DNA of 14,663 nt from Candidatus Woesearchaeota archaeon (GTDB lineage Archaea; Nanobdellota; Nanobdellia; Woesearchaeales; UBA10216). Under the pieces are notes generated by a model that saw only the letters and a program-made list of their open reading frames with translations, had not been told where the DNA came from and did no database searches. A program made the position numbers and the translations under genes. Below are positions 1 through 4,891 of the stretch, one piece after another. Positions within the stretch are counted from its first letter, which is position 1. Each line of letters opens with the position of its first letter. The stretch spans positions 1 to 14,663 of the forward strand of contig JAHFTU010000022.1 in assembly GCA_023269295.1 (NCBI GenBank). Direction: 5' to 3'.

Positions 1-31
1 TTTAAATACACGTACGTTTAAACATACGTTT
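1..31 (+). promoter_or_regulatory. Leaderless TATA promoter with overlapping palindrome, vapBC1
   Basis: A TATA-like octamer TTTAAATA lies at 1-8, 31 nt before the vapB ATG, so transcription should begin at or next to the start codon. Positions 10-29 form an inverted repeat centred on GTTTAAAC (16-23) in which nine of ten base pairs are complementary; the mismatch is 15/24. The octamer TACGTTTA also recurs directly at 13-20 and 25-32. This placement fits an operator for the antitoxin, as VapB proteins commonly autorepress. The BRE would lie outside the window. Confidence 0.55.
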
Positions 32-262
32 ATGGTAACTAAAACGATAACGGTAACAAAAGATGCTTATGAGCAGCTGAAAGCGCTCAAAAGACCTGAG
101 GAAAGCTTCAGCGAAGAAATCAAGAGAATCACCGGCGGCAGCCAGGACATCATGCGGTTTGCGGGCATTTTAACTGACAACGAAGGAGAAGAAATGCTGG
201 CAGCCATAAAGAAAACGAGGGAAGAAAGTGATAAGCGACTAAAGAGGAAACTGCGGATATGA
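32..262 (+). CDS. vapB: VapB-type antitoxin (DUF217/UPF0330-like)
   Basis: This is a 76-residue basic protein beginning with a short beta strand (TKTITVTKDAYEQLKAL) and a charged helix. That pattern is typical of archaeal VapB-like antitoxins of the DUF217 (UPF0330) family. It should bind and neutralise the downstream PIN toxin and bind DNA as a dimer to repress its own promoter. The C-terminal half (about residues 45-76) is lysine and arginine rich and is the likely toxin-wrapping tail. Its stop codon overlaps the toxin ATG (ATGA, 259-262), the usual translational coupling of TA pairs. The start is supported by the TATA box 31 nt upstream. The family is assigned from pattern and context, not a search. 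Confidence 0.8.
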   Translation: MVTKTITVTKDAYEQLKALKRPEESFSEEIKRITGGSQDIMRFAGILTDNEGEEMLAAIKKTREESDKRLKRKLRI

Positions 263-657
263 CGCTTGTCTGCCTCGACACAACGTGGACAGTCGACTTC
301 TTCCGTAACAGGGAAGAGGCTGTCAAGAAACTGAAACAGCTGCAGGAAGAAAACGCGATTCTCACTTCGACAGCAGCTACCGTTTTTGAAACGCTGTACT
401 ATTTCTTCATCAAAAACAATCAGGAGAAGGCCCAGCTTACCATCCAGTTCTTCAAAAGCCTGCAGTATGTATTTCCCCTCGACATGGAAGCCAGCTTCAA
501 AGCCGCGGAAATTGCTGCCGAACTTGCAAAAAAAGGATTAAGCATAGGCCACTTTGACAGCTTAATAGCAGGAAGCATGATGAGAAACGGCTGCGACACT
601 ATTCTTACCTCAAATGTCAAAGACTTTGGCAGAATAAAAGGCATCAAAACTTACTGA
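259..657 (+). CDS. vapC: VapC-type PIN-domain toxin (ribonuclease)
   Basis: This 132-residue PIN-domain protein should act as a Mg2+-dependent RNase that is toxic unless bound by VapB. The acidic residues expected of the PIN active site are visible: D7 in LDTT, E44 in TVFETLYYF, D100 in GHFDSLIAG and D122 in TSNVKDF. The first motif reads LDTT where most relatives have LDTN or LDTS; this is a conservative change and need not inactivate the protein. Length is normal for a stand-alone VapC. It overlaps vapB by 4 nt and should be translated by coupling. The RNA target cannot be read from sequence; tRNA and rRNA are known targets in the family. Confidence 0.85.
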   Translation: MTLVCLDTTWTVDFFRNREEAVKKLKQLQEENAILTSTAATVFETLYYFFIKNNQEKAQLTIQFFKSLQYVFPLDMEASFKAAEIAAELAKKGLSIGHFDSLIAGSMMRNGCDTILTSNVKDFGRIKGIKTY

Positions 658-678
658 GTGTTGCATTCCTCGATTCGT

Positions 679-738
679 CTATTCAGCCTCTGCAAGATAC
701 CTAGCCAGCCGCATGCCCAGCGGCACATCAGTAGGCAT
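679..738 (-). other. Possible 19-codon small ORF or gene remnant
   Basis: On the minus strand an ATG at 738 opens 19 codons reading MPTDVPLGMRLARYLAEAE before TAG. The composition is protein-like (amphipathic helix), but no ribosome-binding site is visible and the nearest minus-strand TATA-like sequence (778-786) is about 45 nt away. It could be a decayed gene end or chance. It overlaps a small GC hairpin (708-724). Confidence 0.12.
708..724 (+). terminator. Short GC hairpin downstream of vapC1
   Basis: GCCGC (708-712) and GCGGC (720-724) can form a 5-bp stem with a 7-nt loop about 50 nt after the vapC stop. No T run follows, so a terminator or mRNA-end role is only a guess. Confidence 0.2.
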
Positions 739-771
739 AACACATACATTTCTATGTCAGTATACAAAAAC

Positions 772-800
772 ATAACATTTATATATTGGCTATGTTATAG
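772..800 (+). promoter_or_regulatory. TATA promoter upstream of the structured leader/mscS
   Basis: TTTATATAT at 778-786 is the strongest TATA match between vapC and mscS and predicts a transcript start near 805-808. It is flanked by a 7-bp inverted repeat, ATAACAT (772-778) and ATGTTAT (792-798). A small palindrome CTAT-GTT-ATAG occupies 790-800. A protein bound here would overlap the TATA box, so regulation at initiation is plausible. Confidence 0.5.
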
Positions 801-805
801 TACGG

Positions 806-882
806 AGTATTTGAAAAAAGGGGCTCCCTAAGAGACTTCTCTCCCATACCCCCAACTCACGTTAGGGAGCCTTACTTTTTTT
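806..882 (+). ncRNA. Structured leader or small RNA ending in hairpin plus T7
   Basis: About 20 nt after the predicted start site, GGCTCCCTAA (822-831) pairs perfectly with TTAGGGAGCC (862-871). Two possible G-U pairs extend the base, and seven Ts follow (876-882). The 30-nt loop contains an inner hairpin AGAG-ACTT-CTCT (831-842) and a C-rich strand with CCCCC at 849-853. A competing pairing of CTCCC (841-845) with GGGAG (865-869) is possible. The mscS ATG lies 30 nt downstream, so this could be a 5' leader with an attenuator or riboswitch-like terminator. Alternatively it is an independent RNA of about 75 nt, with mscS using a second TATA-like sequence near 880-890. I do not recognise a known riboswitch, C/D or H/ACA motif. 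Confidence 0.45.
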
Positions 883-912
883 ATTAAAAAGGGCGAAAAA
901 TGAGGCGCGGCG

Positions 913-1773
913 ATGAAGCACATAGGCATAATATTCCTGTTTCTACTCACCATCGCTACTGGGGCTGCTGCATACTACAATAAAGGCCTAATTTCAAGCT
1001 ATCATGAGCCCCTTGCGAAACTTCTTACAATCCTGCTTGTGGTAATAGCGGCAAACTTCATTACAAAGATAGGCGTGTGGCTGCTGCAAAGTTACAGGAA
1101 GACCAAGGATAAGGGCGAGCTCAAGCAGGTCACGTCTGTTTACAGGTATGCTGTGCTTATAGTTTTTGTCCTTGTAATTCTTGTCCTGCTGTATGGGGTG
1201 ATAGGCCCGGCCATAACCTCAATAGGACTGCTGGCTGCAGGGCTCACGCTGGCGCTGCAAAGGCCAATACTCAACCTGGCAGGGTGGAGCCTGATAGTGG
1301 CAAAAAGACCTTTCAGGATTGGCGACAGGGTGGACATAGGTGGTGTCGGCGGCTATGTGCACGACATCTCGCTCATGCACACCCACGTAAGCATGGTTGA
1401 AAAGGATGAGGCAACAGGAAGGATGGCCTACGTGCCAAATGAGATGGTGCTGACCCAGCCGATTGTCAACTACACAAAGGGCTCAGCACTTGTCTGGACC
1501 GAAGCAAAAGTGAGGGTGCCGCCAAAAGCTGACCTGAAAAAGGCTGAGAAAAAACTCCTTGAGTGTGCAGAAGAAGTTGTGGGCAAGGAAATGAAAGCCG
1601 CGTCAAAGAAATGGAATGTTGAAGTCAAGCCCGAAGTAAGGGCAAAAATGGAGTACTCTGCCTCAAACGAATTGTACGTTGAGCTTTCACTGAGATACTT
1701 ATGCAATGTGAAGGAAATGCAGGCAGTAAAGAGTGAAGTGACAGGAAGGATACTTGCAAAATTCAGGAATTAG
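913..1773 (+). CDS. mscS: Small-conductance mechanosensitive ion channel (MscS family)
   Basis: This 286-residue integral membrane protein should form a heptameric pore that opens under membrane tension to release solutes during hypo-osmotic shock. Two N-terminal membrane helices (about 3-21 and 36-60) precede a helix at about 78-98. The MscS pore helix follows (GPAITSIGLLAAGLTLALQ, about 98-117), then the signature region QRPILNLAGWSLIVAKRPFRIGDRVDIGGVGGYV, which starts the beta domain. The remaining 140 residues are the soluble vestibule. Length is usual for the small three-helix type. GAGG at 902-905 is a Shine-Dalgarno site 7 nt before the ATG. The c-di-AMP synthase gene begins 17 nt after the stop, pointing to a shared transcript and osmotic function. 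Confidence 0.9.
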   Translation: MKHIGIIFLFLLTIATGAAAYYNKGLISSYHEPLAKLLTILLVVIAANFITKIGVWLLQSYRKTKDKGELKQVTSVYRYAVLIVFVLVILVLLYGVIGPAITSIGLLAAGLTLALQRPILNLAGWSLIVAKRPFRIGDRVDIGGVGGYVHDISLMHTHVSMVEKDEATGRMAYVPNEMVLTQPIVNYTKGSALVWTEAKVRVPPKADLKKAEKKLLECAEEVVGKEMKAASKKWNVEVKPEVRAKMEYSASNELYVELSLRYLCNVKEMQAVKSEVTGRILAKFRN

Positions 1774-1790
1774 CAAAAGGACTGGCGAAA

Positions 1791-3047
1791 ATGGACAAGA
1801 AGCTTGCAAGGCTGAAGGCAGACGAAGATGACTTCAAAGGGTACCGCTACACTGTAATCCAGAAAAAGGCAATCAACCCGAAAGATGTCATCCCGAAAAA
1901 CGTGCTTGAGGAAATAGACAGGGTCTACAACCAGAAAAAGCTCAACGCTTTCTTCAAAGCACCGCAGGAGATAAAGCCAATCCAGCTGCAGCAGCAGCCA
2001 ATACAACAGCCGCAGCTGCAAAAAGAAAGGCCGGCGCTGAACACTGCAATAAACCAGCAGACTGGCGAGCCCACGCTTAAAGTGCAGCCAGTTCCTCCAT
2101 CACAGACCCTGTTCATATCAGAGCAGCTGAAGCAGTTCAAGCAGAAGGAAAGCACTGGCGACAGAAAAAAGGAAAGCCTTGCAGGAATTAAGGACCCATA
2201 CAGCCAGACAAGCATAGAGGAGCTGATAGGAAAAGCTGCAACAAGGCTATCAAGGGACGTGGGGGCTGACTGCATAGTTTCAATTGAGAAAGCCGAGAAA
2301 GAGGCACAGGACTTCAACTTCATCTACGTAAAGCTGGCAATATTCAAGAAAACAGCCAAAAATGTCTATACCAAACTCAGCTACACAACCAAGATGAGAA
2401 AGCAGATAGGCGGCTCAACCCTGCCTGTAAAAGAAATACTCATGGAAGCAGTCAACAGGCACTTCATCAACAAGGGCGAGAGGATAGTCTGCGTGGCAGA
2501 CGAAAGCATCGGCACAGGCTACAAGGGGCTAATCTTCGTGTTTGACGTTGACAAGATATTCTTCAACATGAGCATCCACAACCTCACAGAAAAAATAAGC
2601 AGCGACGTGCTGGAGGCAACGCTCAACATAGCGCTGGAGATTGTCAATGAGGGCAGGGAAGGCAGGAAGATAGGCACAGCATTCATTGTCGGCGATGCCG
2701 GCGAGATGTCAAAGCACGCCAAACAGCTCATCATCAACCCATTCGCGAATTACCCTTCTGAGATGAAGCAGATAACAGACCCTGACATAAAGGAAACCAT
2801 AAAAGGGTTCTCGCAGCTTGACGGCGTGTTCTTCATAGACGAAAAAGGGACAGTCCTTTCGGCCGGTACGCAAATCAATATAAACCTTTCAGATGCAAAC
2901 CTGGAAGGGTTTGAGGGATTTGGAACAAGGCACAGGTACTCGGCAGCAATCACGAAGCTGACAAACTCCATAGCTGTTGTGGTCTCTGAAAGCGGCGGCA
3001 CAGTCAGGGTATTCAAGGAAGGCAGGATTGTCATGAAGCTGCCCTAA
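1791..3047 (+). CDS. dacZ: Diadenylate cyclase (c-di-AMP synthase), DacZ-like
   Basis: The C-terminal ~145 residues of this 418-residue protein carry the DisA_N/DAC signatures: LDGVFFID with D344-G345, AGTQINI, GTRHR at 378-382 and VVVSESGGTVRVF at 395-408. The enzyme should condense two ATP to c-di-AMP. A central alpha/beta region (about 140-275, GADCIVSIEK to CVADESIGTGYKG) corresponds to the N-terminal domain of archaeal DacZ. Residues 1-135 are an added extension with a Q/P-rich stretch (about 64-80), so the protein is clearly longer than the roughly 270-residue haloarchaeal enzymes known to me. The usual DGA motif reads DGV. It follows mscS closely and is followed by a hairpin terminator. 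c-di-AMP controls osmotic and potassium balance in bacteria and is tied to osmoregulation in haloarchaea; direct action on this channel is inference. Confidence 0.85.
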   Translation: MDKKLARLKADEDDFKGYRYTVIQKKAINPKDVIPKNVLEEIDRVYNQKKLNAFFKAPQEIKPIQLQQQPIQQPQLQKERPALNTAINQQTGEPTLKVQPVPPSQTLFISEQLKQFKQKESTGDRKKESLAGIKDPYSQTSIEELIGKAATRLSRDVGADCIVSIEKAEKEAQDFNFIYVKLAIFKKTAKNVYTKLSYTTKMRKQIGGSTLPVKEILMEAVNRHFINKGERIVCVADESIGTGYKGLIFVFDVDKIFFNMSIHNLTEKISSDVLEATLNIALEIVNEGREGRKIGTAFIVGDAGEMSKHAKQLIINPFANYPSEMKQITDPDIKETIKGFSQLDGVFFIDEKGTVLSAGTQININLSDANLEGFEGFGTRHRYSAAITKLTNSIAVVVSESGGTVRVFKEGRIVMKLP

Positions 3048-3068
3048 TCCAACCTTCTTTTGGCTTAA

Positions 3069-3108
3069 GGTGACTACACTTTCTATTTGCTGTAGTAACC
3101 TGGTTTTT
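3069..3108 (+). terminator. Hairpin plus T5 terminator after dacZ
   Basis: GGTGACTACA (3069-3078) pairs with TGTAGTAACC (3091-3100) with one G/A mismatch and a 12-nt loop. Five Ts follow at 3104-3108, 22 nt after the dacZ stop. It resembles an intrinsic terminator for the mscS-dacZ transcript. Confidence 0.5.
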
Positions 3109-3122
3109 GCTCCTCGTCTAAA

Positions 3123-3173
3123 TACCATTACATTTTACTCAAAAATAGCAAAATTTAAATATTTGTAATGGTA
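3123..3173 (+). promoter_or_regulatory. Leaderless fic promoter flanked by a perfect 10-bp inverted repeat
   Basis: TTTAAATA at 3154-3161 lies 30 nt before the fic ATG, predicting a leaderless mRNA. TACCATTACA (3123-3132) and TGTAATGGTA (3164-3173) are perfect reverse complements separated by 31 nt. One arm is just downstream of the TATA box and the other about 20 nt upstream. This is a likely binding site for a repressor, or two half-sites, controlling fic. Confidence 0.55.
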
Positions 3174-3183
3174 AGCCCCCAGC

Positions 3184-4041
3184 ATGAACATTGTAAAGCG
3201 CGGCAGCTTCTATTACCTTGCCCACTCGTTCCGGAAAGGCGGCAGGGTTATGTACAGGGAGAAATACTTGGGAAAGCAACTACCCCACGACATCGAGGAG
3301 TTAAAAGAAGCATTCCTCCGCAAATGCCTCGCTGAAGAGGCGTTCAAAAAACTTGATAGAATAAAGAAAAACTTTGCCGCTGAGTGGAGTAAATACCCTG
3401 AGTCAATCAAAAAAAAGATTCTTACGGATTTCGCAATAGATTTTACCTACAACACCAATGCCATTGAAGGGTCAACCCTAACCCTTGCGGATACCGAGGA
3501 AGTCATTAGGCACAAAATAGCGCCAAATAAACCCCTTTCTGATGTGCAGGAAACGCTTAACCACGCCAGAATATTTTTTGCCGTGTTTAACGAGAAAAAA
3601 GACATTGCCCTAAGTATGCTGCTTCAGTGGCACATGGGGCTATTTAAGGACACCAAGCCTGACATCGCTGGAAAACTAAGGGAATATTTAGTGAGAGTTG
3701 GCGATTACAGGGCTCCGGATTGGCAGGACGTTCCAGCCCTTATAAATGATTTTTTTTCATTCTACAACAAAAACCAGAAAACAATGCATGCTGTTGAGCT
3801 CGCCGCGAGGGCGCACTACAAGTTCGAGAAAATCCACCCTTTTGGCGATGGCAACGGGAGGGTAGGCAGGCTGGTAATAGCTTACATACTCAAAAAAAGA
3901 GGCTATCCGCTGCTAATAATCGAGTACAAAAAACGAAAGTCATACTACCGCGCACTTTCAAAGACAGAAAACGGCTTCCTTGCCTATTTCATAAGGGCAT
4001 ATCTGAGTGCGCATAGGAAATACTTAAGCGGCAAAAACTGA
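3184..4041 (+). CDS. fic: Fic-domain protein (probable AMP-transferase)
   Basis: This 285-residue protein has the complete Fic motif HPFGDGNGRVGR at 218-229 with the catalytic histidine H218. It should transfer AMP (or a related group) from a nucleotide to hydroxyl side chains. Residues 91-96 (TNAIEG) match the inhibitory (S/T)xxxE(G/N) motif N-terminal to the Fic core, so E95 is expected to hold the enzyme in an inactive state (class II arrangement). Residues 1-35, with RGSFYYLAHSFRKGG and EKYLGKQLP, resemble the N-terminal segment seen in other archaeal Fic proteins. The start is fixed by the TATA box 30 nt upstream. The gene stands alone, followed by the tRNA promoter. The target protein is unknown; a toxin-like or signalling role is possible. 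Confidence 0.88.
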   Translation: MNIVKRGSFYYLAHSFRKGGRVMYREKYLGKQLPHDIEELKEAFLRKCLAEEAFKKLDRIKKNFAAEWSKYPESIKKKILTDFAIDFTYNTNAIEGSTLTLADTEEVIRHKIAPNKPLSDVQETLNHARIFFAVFNEKKDIALSMLLQWHMGLFKDTKPDIAGKLREYLVRVGDYRAPDWQDVPALINDFFSFYNKNQKTMHAVELAARAHYKFEKIHPFGDGNGRVGRLVIAYILKKRGYPLLIIEYKKRKSYYRALSKTENGFLAYFIRAYLSAHRKYLSGKN

Positions 4042-4047
4042 ATAACT

Positions 4048-4056
4048 TTTATAAAT
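4048..4056 (+). promoter_or_regulatory. TATA box for tRNA-Val
   Basis: TTTATAAAT begins 7 nt after the fic stop and 33 nt before the first tRNA base, the spacing expected for an archaeal tRNA promoter. A start a few nucleotides before the tRNA would leave a short 5' leader for RNase P. Confidence 0.6.
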
Positions 4057-4080
4057 CCGCAGCTGCAGCCATGCCGCTAC

Positions 4081-4182
4081 GGGCCTGTGATCTAGTGGCT
4101 ATGAGCTATTGGCCATCTGCCACGGCTAGCAAATGCTTCCTTCACAGGGAAGATGTCCTCGGTTCGAATCCGAGCAGGCCCA
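4081..4182 (+). tRNA. tRNA-Val (anticodon CAC) with intron in the D arm
   Basis: The acceptor stem is GGGCCTG (4081-4087) with CAGGCCC (4175-4181), discriminator A at 4182. The T arm is CTCGG-TTCGAAT-CCGAG (4158-4174). The anticodon arm is CTTCC-TTCACAG-GGAAG (4136-4152), giving anticodon CAC at 4143-4145 (valine, GUG codons). The 3' CCA is not encoded. The D arm is interrupted: removing 29 nt (4104-4132, or equivalently 4105-4133) restores D stem ATCT/TGAT with an 8-nt D loop and G26. The mature tRNA is exactly 73 nt, and matches archaeal tRNA-Val, which also has a U13-U22 pair. Position 8 is T and the variable loop is 5 nt. Confidence 0.92.
4104..4132 (+). other. tRNA-Val non-canonical intron (bulge-helix-bulge)
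   Basis: The splice region folds into a strict bulge-helix-bulge. Exon bases GCTA (4098-4101) pair with intron bases TAGC (4127-4130) as the 4-bp central helix. The 3-nt bulges are TGA (4102-4104) and AAA (4131-4133). The outer helix AGTG/TGCT (4094-4097, 4134-4137) includes two G-U pairs. Inside, GCT/GGC (4105-4107, 4124-4126) and TGGC/GCCA (4110-4113, 4119-4122) close a 5-nt loop. Cleavage after the second base of each bulge removes 4104-4132 and joins positions 23 and 24. A second GCTA at 4105-4108 offers a competing pairing with the same TAGC. Confidence 0.8.
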
Positions 4183-4183
4183 T

Positions 4184-4208
4184 TTAACCCTTTTAGCAAA
4201 AGGGTTAA
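4184..4208 (+). other. Perfect 11-bp hairpin between tRNA-Val and endonuclease V
   Basis: TTAACCCTTTT (4184-4194) and AAAAGGGTTAA (4198-4208) are perfect complements around a 3-nt AGC loop, starting 1 nt after the tRNA 3' end. No T run follows, so it is not a standard intrinsic terminator. It may protect or mark the tRNA 3' end, end tRNA transcription, or form a 5' element of the endonuclease V mRNA, whose start codon is 12-18 nt away. TTTAAC at 4183-4188 is only a weak TATA candidate. Confidence 0.5.
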
Positions 4209-4225
4209 TCCAAAAACGGATGAAA

Positions 4226-4864
4226 ATGAACATTGAAAAGCTAAAAGAGGAGCAGCTGGCAGCAGCGCGCAAGGTAATAACGACTGATGAAGCTGGTGAG
4301 ATTAAGACAATTGGAGGCTGCGACTGCGCTTACGTCAAAAGCACAGTCATAGCTGCAATTGTTGTCTGCGATGACAAGCTCAACGTGATAGAGAAGAGAA
4401 CCGCTGCTGTTGAGACTGACTTTCCCTACCTTGCTGGGATGCTGTACTTCCGCGAGGGGCATGCAATAAAAGAAGCCTTCGGCAAGCTGCGGCACAAGCC
4501 CGATGCCCTGCTTGTTGACGGGCACGGTATCCTGCACCCCCTCCGATGCGGCATTGCCTCCCATTTGGGAGTGGAGCTGAACCAGGCAACAATAGGCATT
4601 GCAAAGACAAAGCTGCTCGGCGAAGAAGACGAGGCAGGGAACATAAAGGCAGGCAACGAGATAATCGGGGCAGAGATAAGGGCAAAGCCGCACTCAAAGC
4701 CCCTTTACGTCTCTGTCGGGCACAAGCTAAGCCTGCAAACAGCTGTTGACCTGGTACATAAAACAATACGCCCCCCGCACAAACTTCCTGAACCCTTGCA
4801 CATCGCGCATAGGCTGGCTGATAAGATGAGGAAGGAACTGGAGAATGCAGCGCATAAAGAATAA
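4226..4864 (+). CDS. nfi: Endonuclease V (deoxyinosine 3' endonuclease)
   Basis: This 212-residue enzyme cleaves the second phosphodiester bond 3' of deaminated adenine (hypoxanthine) in DNA; some relatives act on inosine in RNA. Catalytic motifs are intact: GGCDCAY with D33, the wedge/active-site segment PYLAGMLYFRE with E77, LLVDGHGILHPLRCGIASHLGV with D98, and IGIAKTKL with K127. These match D43, E89, D110 and K139 of the Thermotoga enzyme. The open frame extends upstream into the tRNA gene, so the start must be ATG 4220 or 4226; 4226 gives the typical N-terminus. Length is normal. With PolX nearby it forms a small DNA-repair neighbourhood. It may be transcribed with the tRNA. Confidence 0.93.
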   Translation: MNIEKLKEEQLAAARKVITTDEAGEIKTIGGCDCAYVKSTVIAAIVVCDDKLNVIEKRTAAVETDFPYLAGMLYFREGHAIKEAFGKLRHKPDALLVDGHGILHPLRCGIASHLGVELNQATIGIAKTKLLGEEDEAGNIKAGNEIIGAEIRAKPHSKPLYVSVGHKLSLQTAVDLVHKTIRPPHKLPEPLHIAHRLADKMRKELENAAHKE

Positions 4865-4868
4865 AAAA
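4861..4868 (+). promoter_or_regulatory. Weak TATA-like promoter for the prenyl synthase-like gene
   Basis: ATAAAAAA overlaps the endonuclease V stop and begins 31 nt before ATG 4892, the same spacing as the clearer leaderless promoters here. GGAG at 4869-4872 is 19 nt from the ATG, too far to be a normal Shine-Dalgarno site. Confidence 0.3.
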
Positions 4869-4891
4869 GGAGTATTTTTCGCTTCTCAAGC

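Noticed and set aside
1925..2323. 132-codon Cys/Ser-rich minus-strand open frame
   Set aside because: Shadow of the Q-rich part of dacZ; the Cys-rich look comes from reversed CAG codons.
4133..4225. N-terminal extension of endonuclease V (frame open from 4133)
   Set aside because: The first codons lie inside the tRNA-Val gene and the hairpin; endonuclease V homology begins at MNIEKL (4226).
4380..4889. 169-codon minus-strand open frame
   Set aside because: Shadow of endonuclease V with an Arg/Ala/Cys-rich nonsense composition.
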